Assembly (NCBI GenBank): GCA_947594085.1
Contig: CANQEB010000158.1
Coordinates: forward strand, 1 to 5,948
Direction of reading: 5' to 3'
Origin: an uncultured Lachnospiraceae bacterium
GTDB lineage: Bacteria > Bacillota > Clostridia > Lachnospirales > Lachnospiraceae
Length of the DNA: 5,948 nt
Shown: piece by piece, positions 1-5,596 of the stretch
Numbering within the stretch: the stretch's first letter is position 1
How the letters are laid out: each line of letters opens with the position of its first letter
Translations under genes and position numbers: made by a program
The notes under the pieces: model-generated
Told to the model about the DNA's origin: nothing
Databases searched by the model: none
The model's input: only the letters and a program-made list of their open reading frames with translations

Positions 1-1102
1 GCACAACGTCTCCCGCGCGAAGCTGGCGTACCTGATCGACGCGACGGCAGCGCCGGTGTGCATCATCGCCCCGATCTCCTCGTGGGCGGCCGCGGTCAGC
101 GGGTTCGTGGAGGGCGAGGATGGACTGAGCGTCTTTGTGCGTGCGATCCCGTACAACTTCTACGCGCTGCTGACGATCGTTATGATGGTGGGCATGGTAA
201 TCCTGAAATGCGAGTTCGGCCCGATGGCGAAGCATGAGAAGAACGCGCTCAAGGGCGATCTGTTCACGACGGGCAAGAGTCCATACGCGACCAATGATGA
301 AAAAGAGGCAGAGCCGAAGAACGGGCAGGTGAAGGATCTGCTGATCCCGATCATCAGCTTGATCGTCTGCTGCGTGATCGGCATGATCTACACGGGTGGA
401 TTTTTCAGCGGCACGGATTTTATCACGGCGTTCTCGCAGAGCGACGCGTCGGTGGGTCTGGCGCTCGGCAGCTTCTTTGGCCTGGTTATCACGGTCATCA
501 TGTACATGTTCCGCAAGGTGCTGTCCTTCCGCAAGTGCATGGATTGTATCCCGGAGGGCTTCAAGGCGATGGTGCCGGCGATCCTGATCCTCACGTTCGC
601 GTGGACGTTGAAGGCGATGACGGACGGCCTCGGCGCGGATGTGTTCGTGGCGACTCTGGTGAAATCCTCGGCGGATTCTCTCGTGAATTTCCTGCCGGCG
701 ATCATCTTCCTGGTGGGCTGTTTCCTGGCGTTCGCGACAGGTACCTCCTGGGGAACGTTCGGCATCCTGATTCCAATCGTCGTCGAGGCGTTCTCGGAGA
801 CAAACGGGGAGCTGATGATCATCGCGATCTCCGCGTGCATGGCAGGCGCCGTCTGTGGCGACCACTGCTCGCCGATCTCCGATACGACGATTATGGCATC
901 CGCGGGCGCGCAGTGTGAGCACGTCAACCATGTGTCGACGCAGCTCCCATACGCGATCGTGGCGGCCGCAGTGTCGTTCGTGACGTATATCATCGCGGGC
1001 TTCTCCCAGAGCGCATTCGTGGCACTTCCGTGCGGAATTATTCTGATGCTCGCGGTGCTGGTAGGAATCAAGAAGCTTTCGAGCGGGAATATGGCAGAGT
1101 GA
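1..1102 (+). CDS. NhaC-family Na+/H+ antiporter, C-terminal part (5' end outside window)
   Basis: This is an integral membrane secondary transporter of the NhaC family, which exchanges Na+ for H+ (some members exchange organic anions or amino acids). The reading frame is open from the left edge, with the first complete codon at position 2, and ends with TGA at 1100-1102; 366 residues are visible, so roughly the first quarter to third of a typical ~500-residue protein is missing. Hydrophobic segments alternate with short loops, and a charged cytoplasmic-type loop (KCEFGPMAKHEKNALKG onwards) lies around 206-330. The most diagnostic stretch is GDHCSPISDTT at 857-889 followed by ASAGAQCEHVNHVSTQLPY, characteristic of this family; DATAAPVCIIAPISSW near the left edge is also typical. 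The ion or substrate cannot be read from the sequence, so an organic-substrate exchanger of the same family remains possible. A flavoprotein gene follows after 46 bases on the same strand. Confidence 0.9.
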   Translation, partial: HNVSRAKLAYLIDATAAPVCIIAPISSWAAAVSGFVEGEDGLSVFVRAIPYNFYALLTIVMMVGMVILKCEFGPMAKHEKNALKGDLFTTGKSPYATNDEKEAEPKNGQVKDLLIPIISLIVCCVIGMIYTGGFFSGTDFITAFSQSDASVGLALGSFFGLVITVIMYMFRKVLSFRKCMDCIPEGFKAMVPAILILTFAWTLKAMTDGLGADVFVATLVKSSADSLVNFLPAIIFLVGCFLAFATGTSWGTFGILIPIVVEAFSETNGELMIIAISACMAGAVCGDHCSPISDTTIMASAGAQCEHVNHVSTQLPYAIVAAAVSFVTYIIAGFSQSAFVALPCGIILMLAVLVGIKKLSSGNMAE

Positions 1103-1148
1103 TGGCTTGTCATAGGTGGAAAAGAGCTTAGGTAAGGGGGAATAATTC

Positions 1149-1766
1149 ATGAAGGTATTGATTATCAATGGAAGTCCGCGCAAGAACGGCAATACATCCG
1201 TCGCGGTGCGCGAGATGGAGAAGGTCTTTGCGGAGAACGGCGTGGAGGTCGAGACGATGCAGATCGGAAATCAGGCGATCCGCGGCTGCATTGCATGTGG
1301 CAGCTGTGCCAAGAAGGGAAAATGTGTTTTCGATGACGCAGTGAACGAAGCGGCTCCGAAATTCGAGGCGGCAGACGGACTGGTGGTTGCGAGTCCGGTC
1401 TATTACGCGTCCGCGAACGCGACGCTGATCGCATTTCTGGACCGGCTGTTTTATAGCACAAGCTTCGATAAGACGATGAAGGTCGGCGCGAGTGTGGTCT
1501 GTGCGCGTAGAGGTGGATGTTCGGCGACGTTCGACGAGCTAAACAAGTACTTCACGATTGCCAACATGCCGGTTGCTTCGAGCCAGTATTGGAACAGTAT
1601 TCACGGGCGCGGCAAGGGCGAGGCAGAGATGGACGAGGAAGGAAAACAGACGATGCGTGTGCTCGCGCGGAACATGACGTTCCTGATGAAGAGCATCGCG
1701 CTCGGCAAGGAGCAGTTCGGGCTGCCTGAGACGGAGGAGCATGCGTGGACGCATTTCATCCGGTAA
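1149..1766 (+). CDS. Flavodoxin-fold NAD(P)H-dependent FMN reductase / iron-sulfur flavoprotein-like
   Basis: A 205-residue soluble protein of the NADPH-dependent FMN reductase / flavodoxin-like superfamily. The N-terminus MKVLIINGSPRKNGNTS forms the first beta strand and the FMN-phosphate loop (residues 8-17). Cysteines 47, 50, 53 and 59 give a compact C-X2-C-X2-C-X5-C motif, as in iron-sulfur flavoproteins that hold a 4Fe-4S cluster beside FMN. ASPVYYASANATLIAFLDR (81-99) matches the conserved flavin-binding loop and dimer helix, and SSQYWNSIHGRGKG (144-157) is typical of the clostridial subgroup. The ATG at 1149 is preceded by a strong AAGGGGG Shine-Dalgarno (1134-1140) at 8 nt. It probably serves as a cytoplasmic electron-transfer or quinone/nitro-type reductase; the physiological substrate is unknown. 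It may be cotranscribed with the upstream antiporter gene (46-base gap) and is followed by a terminator hairpin 114 bases after its stop. Cluster binding is inferred from the motif only. Confidence 0.88.
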   Translation: MKVLIINGSPRKNGNTSVAVREMEKVFAENGVEVETMQIGNQAIRGCIACGSCAKKGKCVFDDAVNEAAPKFEAADGLVVASPVYYASANATLIAFLDRLFYSTSFDKTMKVGASVVCARRGGCSATFDELNKYFTIANMPVASSQYWNSIHGRGKGEAEMDEEGKQTMRVLARNMTFLMKSIALGKEQFGLPETEEHAWTHFIR

Positions 1767-1879
1767 AGAATTCTATAGGTATTGCACTATAAGTCTGCTC
1801 AGAGTTTCGTGTGGACGGTGCGGAAATGCACGGAATACATCCGACGAGCTTTCGCAGACAAAAAATGATTTGCACAGAT

Positions 1880-1918
1880 CCTCCCGGGGTACATACAGTA
1901 TTTCGGGAGGCATTTTTT
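1880..1918 (+). terminator. Rho-independent terminator between convergent genes
   Basis: The arms 1880-1892 and 1898-1910 pair over 13 bp (ten Watson-Crick pairs and three G-U pairs at 1887-1889 with 1901-1903), with a 5-nt loop (ATACA). A run of six T follows at 1913-1918. The orientation fits the plus-strand flavoprotein gene ending at 1766. On the minus strand the three G-U pairs become A-C mismatches and a T-run only occurs about 12 nt beyond the hairpin, so it would be weaker there. It nevertheless sits directly behind the stop of the convergent DUF1284 gene and may serve both transcripts. Confidence 0.8.
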
Positions 1919-2384
1919 ACGGGCACAATCCCAGAACCCGTTCTCTGCATGCGCTGATCGGATACCAGGAGCAGTCCCCACAGATGTAATCCATGATCTC
2001 GGGCGTGGCCATTTGATGAATCTTGTCAACCACGTCCTGATAAATGTATGATTTCTCTTCCAGATGGAAACATTCGGCTGTCCTGCGGTCAAATGTTTTC
2101 ACTTTCTCATTCGTGCGGCAATGATCCTCGCCGAGCCGGTTGGGACACGCACTGCACAACTCGTCCGTGGAGAAGACAAGGGTCACCGGGGTGTGTTCCT
2201 CCGTGCGCAGTCGGTGGACGATCTCGTCCATATGTGTCTTGAAATTGTCGTCGTAGCCCGCCCCTGAGTAACCTTGCGTGCAGAGAAGATGGTGGGGGCG
2301 GAGACGAACGCTCTGCTCGCCTGCATTTTCCGGAACGGAATGTGTGCAAAGGTCAGGCGGATTTTTTCCTGCATTCAGCTCCAT
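1917..2384 (-). CDS. DUF1284 family cysteine-rich protein (putative Fe-S binding), start uncertain
   Basis: A 155-residue protein, if started at the ATG 2384-2382, belonging to the uncharacterised DUF1284 family. The family signature VRLRPHHLLCTQGYSGAGYD begins at residue 26. Cysteines follow at C35, C77, C80 (CSACPN), C89, C105, C135 and C138 (CGDCSW), C146 and C154; this spacing is why the family is suspected to bind an iron-sulfur cluster or metal. No membrane segment or signal peptide is seen, so it is probably cytoplasmic. The chosen ATG lies inside the end of bioY, giving a 10-base overlap (2375-2384) that suggests translational coupling. No good Shine-Dalgarno stands before it, and the first 25 residues do not look like the family. 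No ATG, GTG or TTG codon is available in this frame nearer the conserved core. The gene ends at TAA 1919-1917 beside the terminator hairpin. Function is unknown; shared control with biotin uptake is inferred from the operon. Confidence 0.85.
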   Translation of the reverse strand: MELNAGKNPPDLCTHSVPENAGEQSVRLRPHHLLCTQGYSGAGYDDNFKTHMDEIVHRLRTEEHTPVTLVFSTDELCSACPNRLGEDHCRTNEKVKTFDRRTAECFHLEEKSYIYQDVVDKIHQMATPEIMDYICGDCSWYPISACRERVLGLCP

Positions 2385-2923
2385 GCCAGACGCACCAGCC
2401 TTTCGCGGATCTTGAAGCCCATGACGGAGGCCAACACGGCCTTGATGATTGCTGTGGGAATAAACGGCAGGACGCAGGCGGTGATGCCGACCATGACGCC
2501 GGACTTCGTGATCAGGCAGAAGAACAGCACGCCGATCACGTAATTGATTACGGTACCGAGTACCAGCCAGAGGACAAAGCTCCATCTGGAGCTGTGGAAA
2601 TGCTCCGCTCCGTGCCCGATTGCGAACGCCATGAGCGGAAAGGACAACAGAAAGCCGCCGGTCGGGTCGACGAAATACTGAAAACCACCGGTGAAGCCTG
2701 CAAATACGGGAGCACCGACCGCGCCGAGTAGAAGGTAGGCCAGCGCGGCGATTGTCCCTTTTTTTGTGCCGAGAATGACGGCGACCAGTGTGATCGCGAA
2801 GGTCTGCATTGTCATCGGCACACCCATCGGCATGGGTATGGAAATTTGCGCCATGACCGCGATGACTGCGGTGCACAGAGCAATCATAGTCAGGTCCTGA
2901 ATCGAAAGCTTTGTTTTTTCCAT
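2375..2923 (-). CDS. bioY: Biotin transporter BioY (ECF S component)
   Basis: A 182-residue membrane protein: the substrate-binding S component that captures biotin and works with a shared ECF energy module (EcfA, EcfA', EcfT), none of which is encoded in this window. It has about six hydrophobic segments (around residues 11-31, 38-52, 54-72, 84-103, 114-138 and 148-170). The BioY motifs visible are GVPMTMQTFAI (34-44), GAPVFAGFTGGFQYFVDPTGG (70-90) and LPFIPTAIIKAVLA (152-165). In the last motif most BioY proteins carry Asp where this one has Ala158. The start MEKTKLS at 2923-2921 is chosen because AGGAG (2937-2933) stands 9 nt before it. The open frame continues up to 3055, but that would begin within the promoter. 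The gene overlaps the DUF1284 gene by 10 bases and is preceded by a promoter with a BirA-like operator, so repression when biotin is plentiful is likely. Confidence 0.93.
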   Translation of the reverse strand: MEKTKLSIQDLTMIALCTAVIAVMAQISIPMPMGVPMTMQTFAITLVAVILGTKKGTIAALAYLLLGAVGAPVFAGFTGGFQYFVDPTGGFLLSFPLMAFAIGHGAEHFHSSRWSFVLWLVLGTVINYVIGVLFFCLITKSGVMVGITACVLPFIPTAIIKAVLASVMGFKIRERLVRLAWS

Positions 2924-2932
2924 TGTAAAAAT

Positions 2933-2937
2933 CTCCT
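2933..2937 (-). promoter_or_regulatory. bioY ribosome binding site
   Basis: AGGAG on the minus strand, 9 nt before the ATG at 2923. It settles the bioY start in favour of MEKTKLS rather than the upstream in-frame codons up to 3055. Confidence 0.85.
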
Positions 2938-2995
2938 GTGAATAATTTTGGATCCGTCGATGTCCGGACGGAACGGCAATTTTTATCATGCTACC

Positions 2996-3037
2996 GAGGA
3001 CGCTCCGGAAAATCTCAGATGAACCGGAAGCGCCCTC
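2996..3037 (-). promoter_or_regulatory. Hairpin in the bioY 5' leader
   Basis: On the minus strand GAGGGCGCTTCCGG (3037-3024) can pair with CCGGAGCGTCCTC (3008-2996): nine pairs including one G-U, one bulged base, then four G-C pairs, closing a 15-nt loop. No T-run follows on either strand, so it does not look like an intrinsic terminator. It lies between the predicted transcription start (near 3048) and the bioY ribosome binding site. Its role is unknown; mRNA stability or leader structure are possibilities, and I do not recognise it as a known riboswitch. Confidence 0.55.
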
Positions 3038-3054
3038 GACTGCAATGCACTGCA

Positions 3055-3083
3055 AGTATAAAGGATGCTCACTCGATTGTCAA
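3055..3083 (-). promoter_or_regulatory. bioY promoter (sigma-A type)
   Basis: On the minus strand TTGACA (3083-3078) is a perfect -35 box and TATACT (3060-3055) matches five of six bases of the -10 consensus, with an ideal 17-bp spacer. The predicted start is near 3048, which leaves a leader of about 125 nt before bioY. The -35 box lies within one arm of the inverted repeat at 3076-3108, so a protein bound there would block polymerase. Confidence 0.85.
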
Positions 3084-3108
3084 CTAAAAATAAAAATAAG
3101 TTGACAAT
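3076..3108. promoter_or_regulatory. Probable BirA (biotin repressor) operator
   Basis: A perfect inverted repeat, ATTGTCAACT (3076-3085) and AGTTGACAAT (3099-3108), is separated by a 13-bp A/T-only spacer. It resembles the bacterial BirA operator pattern TTGT-AAC ... GTT-ACAA; the half site matches the Gram-positive form TTGTTAACC at 7 of 9 positions. It overlaps the -35 box of the bioY promoter, which is where a repressor site would be expected. The identification rests on pattern plus the downstream gene. The birA gene itself is not in this window. Confidence 0.8.
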
Positions 3109-3146
3109 TAAAATCGTCTAAATTTTCACCTTCGACCAAAATATGG

Positions 3147-3175
3147 GAGACATTTCCCGCGAAGTGTGGTAGAAT
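3147..3175 (+). promoter_or_regulatory. Possible promoter of the polyphosphate kinase gene
   Basis: GAGACA (3147-3152, 4 of 6 matches to the -35 consensus) and TAGAAT (3170-3175, 5 of 6 to the -10 consensus) are separated by 17 bp, about 75 nt before the coding start. The weak -35 box makes this tentative, but a promoter is needed here because the upstream gene is divergent. Confidence 0.5.
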
Positions 3176-3255
3176 TATGTCTAATTCATATATTGCTACA
3201 CGGGCGCCCTGCAAGGGCTGTGCTGAACAAAACATGAACACGGAGGTGGTATATC

Positions 3256-4128
3256 ATGGCACTGAAAGATTACAAATTCGACGGGAGCAGCAAGCTGAAT
3301 CTGAAGAAGCTGCCGACGAACAGCAATAAGGATAAGGTAGACAAGGAAGAAATCCTGAAGAAAACGGAGAAGAACCAGTTGAAGATTCAGGAGCTTCAGG
3401 ACAGATTATATGCGGATGGCAGGGAAGGCCTGATCATTGTACTTCAGGCGATGGACGCCGCCGGCAAGGACAGCACGGTCAAGCATGTGATGGGTGGAGT
3501 GAACCCGCAGGGTGTGGATGTGTACAGTTTCAAGCAGCCGAATTCGGAGGAGCTGGCGCACGATTTCCTCTGGCGCGTGAACAAGTGTCTGCCGCAGCGC
3601 GGAAAGATGGCGATCTTCAACCGTTCCTACTATGAGGATGTGCTGGTTGTCCAGGTACACAAGCTGAACAAAACCTACCATATGGCGAAGCGCATCACAG
3701 AGCAGGACGACAAGGATTTTTTCAAAAAGCGTTATCAGCAGATCTGCAATTATGAAGAATATCTGTATGAAAACAGTTACCGCACGGTAAAAATTTTCCT
3801 GAATGTCTCGAAGGAGAAGCAGAAAGAACGGTTCCTTGAGCGCATCGACACGCCGGCGAAAAACTGGAAATTCTCGAGCTCTGACCTAAAAGAACGGGCC
3901 CTCTGGGATACGTACCACAAGGTTTACGAGGATGTGATAAACGCGACGGCGACGAAGGAGAATCCATGGTATGTGCTTCCGGCGGATCAGAAGTGGTACA
4001 CAAGATATCTTGTTTCGGAGGCGGTCTTGAGAACGCTTGAGAAGATCGATCCGCAATACCCGAAGATGCCGAAGGAAGAGCGTGCGATGCTGAAGGATTG
4101 CAGGGAGCAGCTCATGAAGGAGAAATAG
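3256..4128 (+). CDS. Polyphosphate kinase 2 family (class III-like polyP:AMP/ADP phosphotransferase)
   Basis: A 290-residue cytoplasmic enzyme of the PPK2 family, which transfers phosphate between inorganic polyphosphate and nucleotides. The P-loop is AMDAAGKDST (residues 65-74), the Walker B region is AIFNRSYYEDVLVV (119-132), and the lid region is around ERFLERIDTPAKNWKFSSSD (191-210). GVNPQGVDVYSFKQP (81-95), with ELAHDFLWRVN (99-109), resembles the class III branch, whose members can phosphorylate AMP and ADP, but the nucleotide preference cannot be read with certainty. Length fits a single-domain PPK2. The ATG at 3256 follows GGAGGT (3242-3247) at 8 nt. The gene is divergent from bioY and lies 102 bases upstream of glmM, with no visible terminator between them. 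It likely serves nucleotide regeneration from polyphosphate or control of polyphosphate level; that role is inferred from the family. Confidence 0.92.
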   Translation: MALKDYKFDGSSKLNLKKLPTNSNKDKVDKEEILKKTEKNQLKIQELQDRLYADGREGLIIVLQAMDAAGKDSTVKHVMGGVNPQGVDVYSFKQPNSEELAHDFLWRVNKCLPQRGKMAIFNRSYYEDVLVVQVHKLNKTYHMAKRITEQDDKDFFKKRYQQICNYEEYLYENSYRTVKIFLNVSKEKQKERFLERIDTPAKNWKFSSSDLKERALWDTYHKVYEDVINATATKENPWYVLPADQKWYTRYLVSEAVLRTLEKIDPQYPKMPKEERAMLKDCREQLMKEK

Positions 4129-4162
4129 AGAAATCGATATGGCCAAGAGATGATGTAGAATC

Positions 4163-4189
4163 CTGACAGGAGCAGAATATTTTTAGAAT
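4163..4189 (+). promoter_or_regulatory. Weak possible promoter before glmM
   Basis: CTGACA (4163-4168, 5 of 6) and TAGAAT (4184-4189, 5 of 6) could form a promoter, but the spacer is only 15 bp. glmM may instead be read from the upstream kinase promoter, as no terminator is seen in the 102-base gap. Confidence 0.3.
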
Positions 4190-4219
4190 GAGAAAAATTG
4201 GGACGAAGGATCCCGGAAC

Positions 4220-4223
4220 GGAG
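4220..4223 (+). promoter_or_regulatory. glmM ribosome binding site
   Basis: GGAG stands 7 nt before the ATG at 4231 and settles the start there rather than at the in-frame TTG at 4198. Confidence 0.8.
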
Positions 4224-4230
4224 TGAAATT

Positions 4231-5577
4231 ATGGGTAAGTATTTCGGAACGGACGGCTTTCGCGGCGAGGCGAACAAGAAGCTGACGGTAGAGCACGCGT
4301 TCAAGGTGGGACGCTATCTTGGCTGGTATTACGGGCAGGACTACAAGGCGCGCATCGTGATCGGCAAGGACACGCGGCGTTCCAGCTACATGTTCGAGTA
4401 TGCGCTGGCGGCAGGGCTGACAGCCTCGGGCGCGGACGCGTTTCTGCTGCATGTGACGACGACGCCGAGCGTCTCGTACGTGGTGCGGACGGAGGATTTC
4501 GACTGCGGCATCATGATCTCCGCGAGCCATAATCCCTACTATGACAACGGGCTGAAGATCATCAGCGGTAGCGGCAAGAAGATCGAGGCGGAAATCGAGG
4601 AGCGGATTGAGGCGTACATCGACGGAGAGATCGGAGAGCTCCCGCTCGCGACCGGCGAAAATATCGGCCGCACGGTGGATTACATTGCGGGCCGGAACCG
4701 CTACATTGGACATTTAATCTCGCTGGCGACGCGCTCATTCAAGGACACGAAGGTAGGGCTGGACTGCTCGAATGGCAGCTCCTCGTCGATTGCGAAGAGT
4801 GTGTTCGATGCGCTCGGCGCGAAGACTTATGTGATCCACAACGAGCCGGACGGCACGAACATCAATAAGGACTGCGGCTCCACACATATCGAAGAACTTC
4901 GAAAATTTGTACTGGAAAAAGGGCTGGATGTCGGGTTTGCCTATGACGGTGACGCGGACCGTTGCATTGCTGTGGACGAGAACGGCCGCATCATCGACGG
5001 CGATTTGATCCTTTACATTTGCGGTAAATATTTGAAGGAAGAGCATAAGCTGGCGAACAATACAGTTGTGACGACGATCATGTCGAACCTCGGGCTCTAC
5101 AAGGCATTTGACAAGATCGGAATCAACTATGTGAAGACTGCGGTTGGCGATAAGTACGTCTACGCGAACATGGTGGAGAACGGACACTGTCTCGGCGGCG
5201 AGCAGTCCGGGCATATTATCTTTTCTCAGTTTGCAACGACCGGCGACGGCATTCTGACTTCTCTGAAGGTCATGGAGGTCATGATGGAGAAGAAGATGAG
5301 CCTTGCCGCGCTGGCCTCGGAGGTAAAAATTTATCCGCAGCTTCTGAAGAATGTGCGCGTGGCCGATAAGCAGGCAGTGAAAGACAACGCGGCCGTGCAG
5401 GCGGCGGTGAACGCGGTGGCGGAAACGCTCGGAGAGGATGGAAGAATCCTCGTCCGCGAAAGCGGCACGGAGCCGGTGATCCGCGTCATGGTGGAGGCGG
5501 AGAGCGACGAGCTCTGCGCGAAGTACGTGGACAGCGTGATCACCGTGATCCGGGAGCAAAGCCTGACGCAGGAATAA
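4231..5577 (+). CDS. glmM: Phosphoglucosamine mutase
   Basis: A 448-residue cytoplasmic enzyme of the alpha-D-phosphohexomutase superfamily, converting glucosamine-6-phosphate to glucosamine-1-phosphate on the route to UDP-GlcNAc and peptidoglycan. The N-terminus MGKYFGTDGFRGEAN is characteristic of GlmM. The catalytic phosphoserine is Ser99 in ISASHNPYYDNG (96-107). The metal-binding loop is DGDADR (239-244), the sugar-binding loop GGEQSGH (322-328), and the phosphate-binding loop RESGTEPVIRV (409-419). All key residues are present and the length is normal. The ATG at 4231 is preferred because the family start FGTDGFRG follows directly and GGAG precedes it; the frame extends 11 codons further to a TTG at 4198 that lacks support. 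In many Firmicutes glmM follows cdaA and cdaR; here it follows a PPK2 gene. An ABC exporter gene starts 19 bases after the stop, so the two are probably cotranscribed. Confidence 0.97.
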   Translation: MGKYFGTDGFRGEANKKLTVEHAFKVGRYLGWYYGQDYKARIVIGKDTRRSSYMFEYALAAGLTASGADAFLLHVTTTPSVSYVVRTEDFDCGIMISASHNPYYDNGLKIISGSGKKIEAEIEERIEAYIDGEIGELPLATGENIGRTVDYIAGRNRYIGHLISLATRSFKDTKVGLDCSNGSSSSIAKSVFDALGAKTYVIHNEPDGTNINKDCGSTHIEELRKFVLEKGLDVGFAYDGDADRCIAVDENGRIIDGDLILYICGKYLKEEHKLANNTVVTTIMSNLGLYKAFDKIGINYVKTAVGDKYVYANMVENGHCLGGEQSGHIIFSQFATTGDGILTSLKVMEVMMEKKMSLAALASEVKIYPQLLKNVRVADKQAVKDNAAVQAAVNAVAETLGEDGRILVRESGTEPVIRVMVEAESDELCAKYVDSVITVIREQSLTQE

Positions 5578-5596
5578 GGAAGGGTGGGAAATTCCC

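Larger units (their letters stand above)
2924..3255. other. Divergent intergenic region between bioY and the polyphosphate kinase gene
   Basis: These 332 bases carry no credible gene. From the bioY side they hold the ribosome binding site, a leader of about 125 nt with a strong hairpin (2996-3037) and a smaller one (TCCGTC 2953-2958 with GACGGA 2967-2972), the bioY promoter (3055-3083) and the BirA-like operator (3076-3108). From the other side they hold a plausible promoter (3147-3175), a small 5-bp stem GCCCT/AGGGC (3206-3218) and a strong GGAGGT ribosome binding site (3242-3247) for the kinase gene. The stretch 3076-3130 is notably A+T-rich compared with the surrounding genes, as expected for a divergent promoter zone. 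Confidence 0.8.

Noticed and set aside
388..1113. Minus-strand open frame of 241 codons opposite the NhaC gene
   Set aside because: It is a shadow of a clear coding gene in GC-rich sequence; the translation shows no recognisable family and no ribosome binding site.
1799..2092. Minus-strand 97-codon frame across the terminator region
   Set aside because: It overlaps the terminator and the DUF1284 coding end in another frame and shows no recognisable protein features.
2385..2876. Upstream extension of the DUF1284 frame across most of bioY
   Set aside because: The extension is His/Arg-rich low-quality sequence in an alternate frame of bioY. Only the part from about 2309 down to 1917 carries the family motif.
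2924..3055. N-terminal extension of bioY to the codon at 3055
   Set aside because: It would start at the -10 box of the predicted promoter. A strong AGGAG stands before the internal ATG at 2923, where homology-like sequence begins.
3101..3129. Plus-strand promoter using the TTGACA in the right arm of the inverted repeat
   Set aside because: No -10-like hexamer occurs at 16-18 bp spacing (the sequence there is TTTTCACC). The TTGACA is explained by the symmetry of the operator.
4188..4226. 12-codon leader ORF (MRKIGTKDPGTE) ending within the glmM ribosome binding region
   Set aside because: The nearest AGGAG (4168-4172) is 15 nt from its ATG, too far, and nothing in the peptide suggests a regulatory role.
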